Part shown: piece after piece, positions 11,963 through 24,138 of the stretch
Layout of the letters: each line of letters starts with the position of its first letter
Numbering within the stretch: position 1 is the first letter of the stretch
Assembly: GCA_905221605.1 (NCBI GenBank)
Contig: CAJNDS010001002.1
Location: forward strand, 242,337 to 306,336
Direction: 5' to 3'
From: Symbiodinium natans
Lineage: Eukaryota; Sar; Dinophyceae; Suessiales; Symbiodiniaceae
DNA: 64,000 nucleotides
Position numbers and translations under genes: made by a program
The notes under the pieces: generated by a model
Told to the model about the DNA's origin: nothing
The model's database searches: none
Seen by the model: only the letters and a program-made list of their open reading frames with translations

Positions 11963-14925
11963 TGGCTGAGGTTGGGGATTTCGGTGCGGGTTCCATCTCA
12001 TGCTTCTCAGATAAAAGGAGTCTCTGGCCTCAGCAACATCCGGAAGTTTGTGCAGCGGGGGCCATGAAGGTTTACGGTAGTCTTGTCGGTCCCACCATTG
12101 AACCACTCCCAAGAGGGAGAGATCATCTATGTGTCTTCGGTGCTATATCGAATATACCGATGCAACAGAGTCCCAGAATTCAGCGGCGACCTCGCGAACA
12201 TTTACGGGGGGGTTGCAGCTGGAAGGAAGGCACTGGGGTTGCCGGCCACTCTCTGGACCGCCGATGAGGCCGTAATGGTCTCACCAGCCCGGAGGCTTTC
12301 AGGGCTATTACCTGGCACAGGACGCAGCGCGTGTGGGAAGGTGGGGAACGTGGGGGAACATGGGGGAACGATGGGGAACGTGCCATCCTGCAGCATAGGG
12401 GCCAAGGTGGCGTGGTGTTCTGAGTTGGTGGAAGGTACAAGGATCTGGCATGCGGATTTGAGCTTGAGAACCCTCGGGGGCTCTAAGGCTGTCAGCTCTC
12501 TTGGCCCGCCAGGGAAGAGGTCGTCTGTGGAACACCCCCCCCCTCTGCGAGAGAACTTGCAAACAGGCAATACTGTAGGCTGTGTTCTCGCTTCTTTTGA
12601 GTGAGAGTATGACAGGGTTCACCTCAACCTCAATCCACATCCTGCTGTTTGCAATTTGGCATTGCAGCCTCGAATCACCTAAAGCCATCAAGCATGAGGT
12701 CTAGCATAGCAGACTTGGCCCCCAGGCGGCAGGGAGTGGTGATTCCTTGGAAGGGGGGTGCTTTCTTGATCATCCCAGCTGCTAGGCGAGCGCTACACTG
12801 GGGTTTGGCGTTCAGAGTTTGCGCCTGCGTAGCGTGTCGGTCATAGTTCAGGTGAATGTCGCAGTCGGCAGGCTTGAGACTTGGAAGATTTCTGCCACAT
12901 GCAGGGTTGGGGTAATCAAGCACCTCCGGGTCCGGGACGCAAATGGAACCTATTGTCAACAGCAGCCTACATCGATCCCGAGCCTGTTAACACGACACAC
13001 GTGATCCACGCCGAGAAACACGAAGCCTGGACACTTGGCACAGTTCTCTCCTACCCATCAGTCCAGAATCTTTCAGCCAAATCTTCAGAAATCCGAAGCA
13101 ATAAGAAGCCTACACCCAAATTAAACCATGTCCTTTCAACAGGGTTACAAGCTCCAGAAAGTGAGCCTGCAAAGCTTCCAGCCACCCTTTGGGTTTTCAT
13201 CTGTTAAAGCACAGGTGCTTCAGTGCAGGGTACCTTATGTTATGCGGGTTCTGAAAAAGGATGTCTATGAGAGCACTCAGGACGCTAGGATTTGAGGAGA
13301 GAACCGCTAGAGTAGAGGGTAAACCAGCCACCTGAAGATGTCCAGCAGCTCAGGGCTCGGCAAGCGTCCCTGTTCGTCACAGCTACATCGAGTATGTGAA
13401 TTTAGCGACAATGGCCGGCTTTGGCCTGCAGGGCAAAGAGCTCTTCAAGCGATTTTTTCACATATGTTTATGGTTCATATACCCTACTTGGGATTACAGT
13501 AGTATAGGGTACAGGATCCCTAACTTTAGGGTTCATTTGGCCCGGCAGGGGCGAAGCTGGCCGAAGCTCTGAACTTGCAACCCAAGCCTTTGGGTGCCAT
13601 GCGTAACCTTGACACCCAAGACTCGGGTCACCGGAGACCGTCTTCAGTCTCACTGGATTTTTCCAGCGCCCGGTAGAGCACTAGACAGCACAGAAACCGC
13701 GAAACTAGGCGAGCAATAGCCAGCACTCAACAGATGAAACCACATGCAGGAAGAGGAGACACGGTCGGTCCTCAGGTAAACCACACCCGGCTGAGGCCCC
13801 CAGCTGTGAGCACGATGGGGAATGCTGAGCCTCTTGGCCTTACAGCAATTTAGGGTGGTTTAGAACTCAGGGCTTACTGGGGGCTCCGAACAAAAAATTC
13901 AAAAACAGGAAACAACAAACAAGCAAAAGAAACCAGAGCGCGGCAGTGCGGATCCTAACCACCCGAGTGTGCCGGAAGCTGCAGATATATCGCCTCTGAT
14001 ACCTGGCCTGAAATCCAAAAGGCCCACAGAGAATGCGGTTTAGGGCTTCGTGAAGCAGGCCAAGCACCCCCCATAGCCCTGCCTAGCCCGAACTGGACCC
14101 TACATTCGGACGCTCTCAAGCCCTACATGTAGGAACTGTAGTGTAGTACTCTGAACAGACTGTTTCAGATACATGTATGTGTGGGGTCAGAACTTCAGAG
14201 GCCTTCAACTACTCAACTTCCCTTCTCATGTCAGATTCTCCCAAGGATCTCAGTCAGGTGGCTGGAGCCATCTCCTTCGAGGTCGTAAGACCCGGAACTC
14301 GCGTCCTGCTTCTGCTGTTGTTGGTTGGGGTTTGGGGGCTTTGCAAGAACCGCTTTGAACCCAGGGGAGGGAGGGAGAGAGAGAGAGAGATAGAGATAGG
14401 AGAGGGAGCGAGCACCGAGCGAGGGAGAGAGGAGGAACAAGGAAACGGAGAGGGAGAGAGATGCAGACTTCGTGTGGGGTGTAACGTGGAGACTTCCCTC
14501 GGTCGTAGGCCTGGTGTTTGATGTGAGGTTGGGCTCCGGCCACGACTACAGCAGGAACGCTTTGCACATCTGCGCAAGCACGTAAATTGTACTGTTGCCA
14601 GGCCTCCATAGCGCTACCAGGCCCAACAGCTCGAACCCCCGTCCTCTTGTTTTCCTTTGCTCTCAGGTCCACTGCCACCACTTCCGCTGGAGGATGACCT
14701 GGCGGGGAGCTTGGTACTTGCGCTACTGGAGCCAGGGGGCCAGAAGCCAAAGGGCAGCCAGCTCTCGCTTTGGCTAAAGCCCCAACCCTGAACCCTTAGC
14801 TGGCCTAATCACCTCCCCCTAAACAATGCAAAGGTTTCCCCCCCCATACCCGAAAATTTTAAATCTCAGCCCCAAGGCCTGCTGAGTATTGGGCTGGGCT
14901 TCTCAAGATCTGTCCGCCAAGACGC
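11963..14925. other. Non-coding stretch with dispersed repeats
   Basis: No convincing gene. A copy of the dispersed GGCGGCAGGGAGTGG motif is at about 12718-12755, and 12238-12292 resembles 6797-6857. A GA-rich run lies at about 14365-14460. Confidence 0.45.
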
Positions 14926-15190
14926 TGCGCCGCCGGAAACAAAAAGAAGACGAAAGATAATGCTAAACATCATTGTTTTTTGGTAGTATGATTGGCTTTA
15001 TACTCTTGATCATTTTTGATTAGTAGTTTTGCTTATTCTTGTTTATTGACAGTACTCCTGTTTATTTTTGCTGTTTGCTATTCTTGTTGGTATAGGAAAT
15101 TCTCACTATGTCTGATGATTCTTTAATAATAACATCTGATTAGTACTCTGTGTTACTTTTTATGTATTCTTAATGCTGAATATTAATCTC
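14926..15190. other. AT-rich, T-rich non-coding block
   Basis: T-rich sequence with recurring TATTCTTG, TTTATT and GATTAGTA words at loose 3-bp periodicity. It resembles the cryptically simple DNA at 59.9-62.1 kb and has no coding signal. Confidence 0.5.
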
Positions 15191-16530
15191 CTTGTCATGA
15201 ATAAAAGAAGTTTGTGGGATTTCCCATGAAACCCTGAACCCCCGAAGACATCAGACCGCAAGTAGGTCCCCAACACCCCAAAGGATCCCATGGCGGGTTT
15301 AGGGCTTAGGGTCTGCTGCTTCCTTGTTGGGGTAATATTACAAATAGTCATGTTTATTCCTTCTTGGGAATGTAAGATGACAAAAGTGTAAAAGTATAAC
15401 CATCAAGGACCCAAGTTCGGGCTTAGGCAGGCAAGACCTTGGGCAAGATCCTTGTGGATCCGATGGTGCCGGTGAGGTGGATGTTTCCGGATCTTCTGGG
15501 CAGGGAGGAATCGGCTTCTCAGATGCGAGCTTTAGGGGTTTAGGGACTTTTGTGGGTTTGGCGGGGGGGAAAGGGGGGGGGGGGGAATTTGGAGTTGGGG
15601 AGAGGGGCTGTAGGTTTTTGAAAGACACTCTGCCACATCGCAAGCTTGCAATCGACACGGCCTCAGCAGACAGCCCCAAAGGGCTTCCCACAAACCCGCA
15701 ACCCTGAACCCCACTTCTCCCGTTCAGGAACCTGGAACCTCACATGGCCACGCGCGCGAAGCACTCGGCCCTAACCCGGGCTTCCACACTTCAGCCTGAC
15801 TTCTGCTAGCTCCACCGGGGACCCGACGCTTCATTCCTCCAGAGCGCGCCTGTCACTGCACAAGGCCCTCTCATCCCTGAACCGCAAGCCCCCCGCTGCT
15901 AGGAATCTCAACCTCCTGAAGTCCTGGGATCCATTCAGGATGTCTTCTGTCACAAAAGCCCTAAGCCATGTTGGCCCAGCAACGCACTTAGGGTTCAGCT
16001 CTCAGCGCCCCCCCCTTGTGCCTTGGGGGCATTGGGTCGAAACGTCTGAAGTTTGATCACTTGACCAGCGACGAGCTGCTCCTGCTGATGGGATTGGGTT
16101 TTGGGGGCTGAGGTGTGAGTTTAGAGCCAAGTGACTCCTGAATCCCTCTTTGCTCTCCTCAGGACCGTAGGGGGTCTGAAAACCTCGAAAAAACACGCAG
16201 GCATCCCACCCTTAAGTAGATTTTTTTCAGATTGGGCAATGCTTCGGCTTGGGTTTGGGGCTCAGGGCTTCGGGTTGAGGATTCAAGGCAACCTAGCCAA
16301 CTTCAGGGCCATCTCGCCGACTACAAGCCTTCTTCAACCCTGGGGGTTTTGGGAGCTGCAACGTGGAGTTTGGGGGTGAAAGGGTTAGGGTTCAGGGCTT
16401 GACTTTACTGGAATTCGGGTTCATTCATGGTTGCGGGTTTGGGGCTTTGGTCCTTCTTCCCCCAAAGGGGCGAGGCTGGGTCTTAAACACCCTCAAAACG
16501 GCACTACAGGGTCTCTCACTTGGTGTTTGT
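15191..16530. other. Non-coding stretch, nothing recognised
   Basis: Contains a poly-G tract at about 15565-15586 and scattered GGGTTT-type fragments, for example at 16240-16400. No gene is seen. Confidence 0.45.
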
Positions 16531-16537
16531 TGTATTT

Positions 16538-16566
16538 TCATATGCATATGCATATGCATATGCATC

Positions 16567-16607
<41 letters not shown>

Positions 16608-16665
16608 GTACATGTACATATACATATACATATGTGTATATATATATATATACATATGTATATCT
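16538..16665. repeat. Hexamer microsatellite CATATG / CATATA
   Basis: CATATG repeats grade into CATATA, CATGTA and TATA units over about 125 bp. The His-Met, Tyr-Ala and Ile-Tyr frames across it, on both strands, are repeat artefacts. Confidence 0.95.
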
Positions 16666-17640
16666 ACGAGAACAAGGGGGCATGTGTGCGGAAACTTTGG
16701 TCCACACACTTCAAGATGATGCTTACGAGAAATCATTACATTGCATGGCAAGAGCTGTAGTACAGCAGCCTGCGAGCATCGTGAGAAACATTTATATCAC
16801 ACCATGGAGGGTGAGAGGGACAGAGATGGTCAAGGTCAGTCAGCAGGGCAACTTGAAGAACTCTGAGATACTCAGCTCAGCAGGTGGAGCAACAACAAGA
16901 ACGGCTGAAAGACCCAAAGAACTTGCTGAAAGAGCACCTAAGTCCCGAAGTCCCGAAATCCGTAGGTTCGCGACCACGCCTCGCCCAGAGCCATGATCTC
17001 TTTCACAACTGCAGAAGTTTCCATGACCTGAATTCGACTGTTCTTGGATCCCCCTTAAAAGCAATCACCTTCATTGCCCCACATATTCTTTTGCATAGTA
17101 TTTATCGATTATTCGTCACATGTATTTCTATTTAGTGTATCAATATTGTACTTTGATTTTGTTTATTTACGTACTTATGCTACATTCTACTCGACGATAA
17201 TATAGTATCATATGAAGAGTAGTCCTACATACATATTAAATATATATATATATAGATAGATATAGACAGATAGGTAAACACAACCCTTCAATATCTGTCT
17301 GGCGAACGCGGCAGTTCGGAACCCAACGGCACCCAAGACCGGCCAAGCAAACCGTAGTCGCTAAAGCGTTCAACAAACTTAGCTTGCCCAGGAACCTAGC
17401 TTTAGGATTAGGAGTTTAAGGGATTTCAACCCAACAAAAGGGTAGCAAACAAGGGCACTACCGGGCATCCTAGAAAGTTGGGGTCGTGCAGCAAATTGGA
17501 CATGCGGAACTTCAGGCGGCACAAGCTTGCCCAAGCCTGCGTTGTCACTGTCCTTTCGGGCCAATGAGGGACCCTGACACCGAACCTCTCTGCCCAGAAG
17601 ACCAACGCAAACAACAAAATACTAAGCGCACGTTTTTGGA
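16666..17640. other. Non-coding stretch, nothing recognised
   Basis: Mixed sequence with an AT-rich part at about 17060-17270 that includes a short TA/GATA microsatellite at 17238-17270. No gene is seen. Confidence 0.45.
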
Positions 17641-17908
17641 CACTGATGACAGTCGGGTTCGGGCCACCTCTTTGCGGTCTTCACTTTACACAGACACAGC
17701 TGAAGGTATCCGCTGTCGTGACGACAAAGGTGCTCGCAACTGGTCACAAGCAGATAGCGTGCTCAATATTCAATCTGATGATTCCACTGCTATTACATAT
17801 ACTAACCCAAAAACAGGCTGGATCCATCTACAGGCTGTTAGGCCAGGCAAACAAAGGATAATTGTTACATGGGGCCAAACAATCCTGTGTAGCTCTACCA
17901 GGTTGTGA
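17641..17908 (+). pseudogene. Possible coding relic, Ig-like fold suspected
   Basis: The 3' part of a 140-codon plus-strand frame (17486-17908) reads like real protein: NWSQADSVLNIQSDDSTAIT and then YTNPKTGWIHLQAVRPGKQR followed by IIVTWG. Alternating hydrophobic residues and the pattern of Ser-Asp-Asp, an aromatic or Gly turn, and Arg-Pro-Gly before a final strand are reminiscent of bacterial-Ig-like (BIG2-type) domains. That resemblance is by eye only. The 5' part of the frame has no such character and there is no obvious start, so a fragment or chance are both possible. Confidence 0.22.
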
Positions 17909-20457
17909 TCTTATAACGTGATGCAAAATGCAAGCCAAAACCATTGAACAAGTGTACAGAATTTGCTAGAAGTCGGAAGCCACTCACATCCCACATCCAA
18001 GGCAACAGACGCCAGCTGAGGCCCGGGCCACGATTGCAAGGCTCCCCGGGCGAAGCTTCCCCCTCAGCTCTTAGGGCTTCAAAAACTGATGCAACTGACC
18101 CTGAAACGGCAACAAAACAGCACCTTGACAAGCCCGCTTGTCCAAGTCCGCTCGTGTCCGCCCTCCCTGACCAGGTAGCCAGCTGGTGGGGGAATGGTCG
18201 GCTATTGCGCGCCTCAGATTGCGTGGGCATAAGAATCAGCACGAACGGAATGACATACTTGCCAGAAACATTGAAGCCCACCCCCAACCAAAATCCCCAA
18301 CCAAAATCCTTCTGGAATGCAGCGATATAGGCTAAGACTCCTGTGGCACAACATGGCACAGCTTGCGCACTGCGCGCTACCACCTCTAGTGTCGTTCATG
18401 TGCTCATGCTCACCTCCTGAACTGTGCAAGAAACACGAAAATATGTAAGCACCTTAATTTAAATGGCTGTTCTTATAGTACTATACGGGCCATGTTGCTT
18501 GGCGTGCTAGGGATTCGCTGTATGTGCAATCTGCCGAATTCCAGTGCCTTGGCGTTTGCCACCAGAACTTTTTCAACAACGCCGTACTTCGAAAAGTGCA
18601 GCCACAACTCCTGTGCGATTTAGGGTTGCCGGTTTCAGGTTCAGGAAATACACTCCAAAGCTCAGCAGGAACCGCAAAAGATCCAAGATTGAGGGCTTTC
18701 GTTGTTGAGTGAGAAATCAGAAAGTGCAAGTGCAGCAAGATAAGCTGCTAACACGGATTCGGACACTGCGCCATACACCCCAGATCTTAAACTCTCGAAC
18801 TTCACGAACTGCTCCAGTCCGTGATTCCTCCTTCAACGACGGTTACCCAGGAACCTTAGATCAAAAGGCTCCCCCTTTGTTTGCACAATGGGGGCTTCTG
18901 ATGGACCCCATCCCCAAAAGATGGGAAGAAGGGTACTGCCGCGCATCTGTGTGACGAATTTAAACCCAAAACTTGTGGCCGTCCTCAGGAATCTCGACAC
19001 TCAGTTAGGGTTTTCGGGGTTTGGGGTTTCGGGAGTGTAAGTGGCATAAGGGCGCTCATTGTTCTTACTAGCATGTTTTTTTTTTCAAGGGGGCAGGGTG
19101 TAGGGGGAGGAGGAGGGAGGGCAGGGAGGAGGGGAGGGGGGGTGAGGAAAAGAGGTGGGAGGGAGCGGAGTGTAGGGAGGGGAGGGGGGATGTATGGAGG
19201 GGTGGGGAGGGGGAGGGCACAGGCAAGAAGTCAGGGACGCGGATGAAGGCCAGCAAACAAGGAATGGGCCGTGGAACCTACAAGAAGCCTGGGCACACTG
19301 CTAACCCTTCGCAAGATACTCCTGTTCAACTCCAAGGTCGAAACCCAAACCCGAGAAACCCAGTTAACCCCCAAGAAGTGGAAAATGGCGAATTCGCTCA
19401 CCACTGCTCCTCCTGAGCTCTGAAGCCAAGCTTGTTGATGCGGCGGGCCAGGAAGATCCGATTCGGATCCTGCAGGGGTTTGTCTTCTCATATTATGAAC
19501 ATGGGGACTTCGGAGTGAGAATTGCATGATGCACCAGGTTGGCCTGTTCAACCTCTTAAACTCAAGCTCCCAATAAAATATCACAACCTATCTCAAGGGC
19601 CTGCCGAATGCTCAAGAAGCAGGAGCGGATTGGGGATTGGGACTTCGGCTGCTCAGAGATACGGTTTGGAAAGGGTGTAAGGGTTAGGGCGGAGGGGGAG
19701 AGGGGGGGGGGGGGGGGGGAGGGCCCCAGCCAATCAAACACCTCGAGCAATGTACTTTTCTAGCGGGGTCAACGTCATCCAGCATCCATTTCCTGAAAGC
19801 TGTTGAGACAAATTGGAACCACTGCTATACTTGGCTGGCGGCCGCCGCAGGCAACAGGGGCCAGATCTGCGGTGTGCACCCCCAAGACAGAGAACCAGCG
19901 GGGCTCGGAGTACAGACTCGACGACTTTTTTTGTGAGAATGCGCCGTGCGCCACGCGCCGCGTGCTGGACTTTGCTGGACTTTGCTGGGCTCGGTGGCCC
20001 CCTCCAACGGTGTCTTTTGCCCTGGTCGAGAGCTGGATCGACAGTGGCTTCGTCCTTCAATGTGTTGCTGAGATTGACATGTTCTCATGGCGTTCGGACA
20101 ACCGCACGACGGAGTTCGTGCGAAATGTCGGTGATGCAGAAGGCCCTTGAAAGACCTGCACGCTTTCAAGGTCACAATCATATACCCTCCAGATTTGCAG
20201 ATGCAGGCGCAGCGTTCAGACGCCCAAGTCGAGCACCATCCTGATCGGGCCAAGATGTCAGTTCAGAACCCTGCATTGTCAGCTCGTGGCAAAAAGTGCT
20301 TAACGACAACGTTCGGCACCCGGCTTGTCCTCGTGGCTTCCTCTTCCACCCTCTCAGAGGAGTGCCAAGCAAGTACTTTTCCGTTCCGAGCTCAGGGCAG
20401 ACCGGGCAGACGGCCCATGTGTGGCTGCCTTCGTGTCTTGCTGCGGAAAAGCCTACA
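17909..20457. other. Non-coding stretch with G-rich tracts
   Basis: Frames here are short and unsupported. A purine-rich GGAGG/GGGAGG tract covers about 19085-19220 and a long poly-G run lies at about 19697-19720. No gene is seen downstream of the dsRBD-like gene. Confidence 0.45.
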
Positions 20458-21576
20458 TCACCAAGCCTGCCGCTCCTGCAGAACTAGTGAAAGTGGATCG
20501 CTTGCAAGGCTACCCAAGGGCACTGGGTCATCCACCACAGACCCCGCCCAAGTGACTTCACAAATATTTCTGTCGATTGTTTCCGGGACATAGCGTTCCA
20601 GCAGGGTGCCCACCGTGATGTCTGCAGGCAACCGCAGCGTCGTGGGAAGTGCACGCGGTCGACGAGTCCTAGTGTTCATCAGCTGTGCCAATGCTAACTT
20701 GGCAGCATCTTGCTCGGCATCTCTCTTTCGAGCAAAAGGACTGCTCACAAAACTGCCGACAGCCCAGCCTTCAACATCGAGAACCAGCGTGACTAGAAAT
20801 GCGCCATCTTGATAGTTGGAAAGCCATTCCACCTCCTCTTCCTCCAATGGCCGACGTATCTCCTTGGTAAGAAACTCGAGAAGCGCACCTTTCGCATTGG
20901 ATGAGTTCCTCACAACTCCCGGGTCGACAGCAGAGCACTCACTCGCTTCCCCTGGAGAATCCGCAACAAGACCATTCTGCGACAGTTCCACGTTAATCCA
21001 ACATCTCTTTCGTTGCAAGGATCTTTCGCCTTGCGTGATGCGAATGTTGTCGCCCTGAGCCTCCAGATATTCCAATGCTTTCACTGCTGCCGACTGCTTC
21101 GCCCCCTGCTTCAAGCGAGAAGGTTCACCCACAAACTCCACGGGGGGATCCAGTGATTGCAAGCAAGCGATGGCGATGAAGTTCCCCATGTTACCAGGCC
21201 GTGGCTTGTAGCGAAAACACAGGTCAGCCTTCACCGGATCACGCCCAAGCAGCTTTGCATATCTCTGGCTGAGCTCACCGACGGAATCACCGACAGGTAC
21301 CACATCTCGATCTTCGCCGAGCTCATCATTTCCAGCAGGATCATCTATTCCGAGCCCTTCGTGCTTTGCAGCATTCGCCACCCTGTTCAACTCTTCTAGC
21401 CTCAAGATCTCTTCCTTGTCCAGAAGCTGGTTCCTCTGGGCGTGCAGTATTGCCCCTGACAGCTGCTCGAAATTCTGCTTGAACTTTTTATTGAGGACAT
21501 AGAGCTCCATGATCTGTTGCTTCACCACATTAAGTCGGTCATCCAGGTCGCCCGGGATGTGAAAACTCTCGGCCAT
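20458..21576 (-). CDS. Coiled-coil protein with two dsRNA-binding-like domains
   Basis: Single-exon gene of 372 aa. I chose the ATG at 21576 (protein begins MAESFHIPGD) because upstream codons of the open frame offer only a TTG start. Residues about 8-72 are heptad-rich and likely form a coiled coil. Residues about 117-173 look like a double-stranded-RNA-binding fold: a beta section, then FVGEPSRLKQGAKQSAAVKA, matching the K-x-x-A-K-x-x-AA-x-x-AL helix that ends such domains. Residues about 228-301 repeat the pattern, with AKGALLEFL at the start and RKRDAEQDAAKLALAQL at the end. The rest of the C-terminus is unassigned. An RNA-binding role follows from the domain family; partners and pathway are unknown. 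The neighbourhood is gene-free, no spliced-leader relic is visible upstream, and the open frame is undamaged. Domain calls are by eye. Confidence 0.75.
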   Translation of the reverse strand: MAESFHIPGDLDDRLNVVKQQIMELYVLNKKFKQNFEQLSGAILHAQRNQLLDKEEILRLEELNRVANAAKHEGLGIDDPAGNDELGEDRDVVPVGDSVGELSQRYAKLLGRDPVKADLCFRYKPRPGNMGNFIAIACLQSLDPPVEFVGEPSRLKQGAKQSAAVKALEYLEAQGDNIRITQGERSLQRKRCWINVELSQNGLVADSPGEASECSAVDPGVVRNSSNAKGALLEFLTKEIRRPLEEEEVEWLSNYQDGAFLVTLVLDVEGWAVGSFVSSPFARKRDAEQDAAKLALAQLMNTRTRRPRALPTTLRLPADITVGTLLERYVPETIDRNICEVTWAGSVVDDPVPLGSLASDPLSLVLQERQAW

Positions 21577-23500
21577 GGCTAAAGAGCAGCCGCAACAAGT
21601 ATAATTAGGTGGTGCACGTACCCCCAAAACGACAATCCTTGTTGTAGGAGCCCCTGCATGTGCCGATGGCCTGAAGGGTTCCTAAATGTTCCTTAAGAGG
21701 TAAGGAAGAGAAGTAAGCCACCAGTCAGGGTGCTTCCTTCCAACTGTTGAGGTCATTCAGGGTCTGCGAACACAATTCGATGTCACATGAAGACGAAACT
21801 GCGGTTGAAAGCCGCCAGCAACGCACAAGGCCCAGGGAGAGCACATCCAGTTGCCCAAAAGTCATACAAACCGATCAGGCCCCCCCAAGAATCAGGCTGA
21901 CTCAAAATAGGACAGCAGGCAGTGTTATCGAACTCAGCTCAGACTTCAAGCATCCCACCGAAACCGCCCGAAACTCCAACACCCAAACGGGGACCCTTCC
22001 TTCAATCACCAAACCCAAAGCCCTCAAGCATTGGGCCCACGAGCGACCCTCGCGCGCCTCGGACCGCAAGTCGTTGAAGTAGCCCCTTATGGCTTGGAGC
22101 TTCGAGGCACCGAGGGGTTGAAGGGTTTTGGGGCTTTTCGGGTCGGTTTGGTGGGTTTCGGGCTTCAGGGGATTTGGGGCTTTAGGAAGCCAAGTGCAGG
22201 AGGTGGTTGTTCAAATGATGCTCCGTAGAACCCAACTTGCTTCGGTGGCCTCATCCTGCTTCCTTTAGAAACCAATGCCCGACAACCCAGTGCGGCCTCA
22301 CAACTCAATGAATTGGGCTTCTAAATCTACATCCAACGTTCATCGCAAAAGCATGCAGAACCATCTTGCTCGAAGGCAGCTTTTCTTGCCGATATGAGCG
22401 TCACCGCGCACAAGTTGCGTGAATGGCCGCCCACAGGCTTAAGTGAGAAGCGCTTCTCAAGCTATGTACACTGAGGGCTGCTGGACCAGTCGGAGGCAAA
22501 GTGCAGACCGCGGCAATACCATGATCTCTAACCCCCCAAAGCTGTCATAAGCCTCACGGTATGTACAGCACCTTGTTGCGGCCCTCAAAATCCAGGAGCG
22601 CCTCCTGGGGAGGGTCTGGCAGGGTGCGTGGAGGCAGCGAGGTGTTCTGGGTTGCGGTTAACCCAAAACCCTCAAACACCGTAAACCCCAAACCAACCTC
22701 TCCAAGCTCTCTGAGAAGTGACTTAGACTTCCTGACTTTCCATACGCAGACAAGCCACTTTAATACGAGGATCTTTGGCACGAAGGTAAGCGCAGAACTG
22801 GTTCAGCGTTCGCACTGGCACGCCTGCGACCCGTGAGCTGGGCTTGGCTTCGGCTTGTAGTCTCCACATTCATGTTGCAGCAAACCAGCGCGGATTTGCC
22901 AAAGCACATCTGCCTCACATTACGTTCACCCTGGCCCCAGCTCCGAAGCTCAGCTGACACTGAAAGCAGTGCTGCAAGCAGTTGGGATCTGCTTGGTAGA
23001 GAGTGCAGGCCCACCCCGCTGGAGAAAAGGGTCGCGCGCAGCCATTTGTAGACTTCTGGCTTCGGGTTTCTCGGAGGTTCAGGATTGTCAGTTGCAGCTT
23101 AGAGCCCTACCCTGGCGCCTGGCGCCAGCTCCCGGTCAGGAAACTTCTCCGCGAAGACACAGCAGGGAACCTCAAGCTTTAGGGCTTCTGGGTTTTAGAG
23201 TTTCTGGGTTTCGGGGAGGGGGTCTTGAAGGCCACGGCCCCCGGGTCTCAAGGGGAGCTGCCTGGGGAGGCGGGGTTTGTGGAGTTTAGGGTTTTAGGGG
23301 TTCTGGGTTTGAGGAGGAGGTTGGGCGGACCCCACACCCTAAACCCAAACCCGCACGACTTGAAGCCTTGTCGTCATCCCACCCTTGACCTCCAACCGCG
23401 ACAGCCCAACATGGAGGAATTGGTATACTTAGGCAGAAGTTCTTGTGGGGACCCAAGGCAACCCTAAACCCTTGCACTACAAACAAGCCTTCATGCCCTA
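21577..23500. other. Non-coding stretch upstream of the dsRBD-like gene
   Basis: No promoter motif is recognised. G/T-rich telomere-like fragments occur at about 22105-22190 and 23180-23320. Other frames are short and unsupported. Confidence 0.45.
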
Positions 23501-23504
23501 TCCG

Positions 23505-23750
23505 TAGTTACCCGAATATTCCTACATATCCCTAATATCCCGAATTGAACTATTTAGTTCTCGCAATATTCCTAAATATGCCTAATTGCCCTAGTTACCC
23601 AAATACTCCTAAGTATCCCGAATCACCCCAATAGCCCACTATCCCTAAGCATCAACCCGAATTGCCCTAATAATCTCCCTCATACCCCTAACATCCCTAA
23701 ATATCCCTAAACCCTAAATTCCTAAATCCGAACTCCTAAACCCTTTACCC
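23505..23750 (-). repeat. Degenerate C-strand telomere-like block (CCCTAAATAT)
   Basis: About 245 bp of CCTAAATATCCC, CCCTAATA and CCCGAAT variants. It resembles the complement strand of TTTAGGG with an inserted AT-rich spacer and is heavily diverged. Confidence 0.6.
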
Positions 23751-23928
23751 TCGAATATCCTTCGTTACCCGTAGGTCCTTGATCAGCTCATCAAGCTCCT
23801 CAACGATTCTTGACCCCAAGATCATTCCAGTGAGTATCCCTCTAAATCCCTATGCTGCGACCTGGCCGCCACCGCAAAGCGGCGCCCGGCCCCGAGGGCC
23901 AAGTCCACGATGGCCTCTGTGGCCTCTT

Positions 23929-24138
23929 GGGGTTTAGGGTTTAGGGTTTAGGGTCTAGGGTTTAGGGTTTAGTAATTTAGGGTTTAGGGTTTGGGGTTTA
24001 GGGTTTAGGGTTTAGGGTTTAGGGTTTAGGGTTTAGGGTTTAGGGTTTAGGGTTTAGGGTTTAGGGTTTAGGGTTTAGGGTTTAGGGTTTAGGGTTTAGG
24101 GTTTAGGGTTTAGGGTTTAGGGTTTAGTTTAGGGTTTG
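23929..24138 (+). repeat. Large interstitial (TTTAGGG)n array
   Basis: About 29 heptamers. The first part has variants (TCTAGGG, AATTTAGGG, TTTGGGG) and about 24000-24120 is perfect. It follows, about 180 bp downstream, the C-strand-like block at 23505-23750, so the two lie in the order CCCTAA-like then TTTAGGG. This is the longest telomere-type array in the window. Confidence 0.95.

Noticed and set aside
16363-16760. His-Met, Tyr-Ala and Ile-Tyr repeat proteins on both strands
   Set aside because: Translations of the CATATG/CATATA microsatellite.
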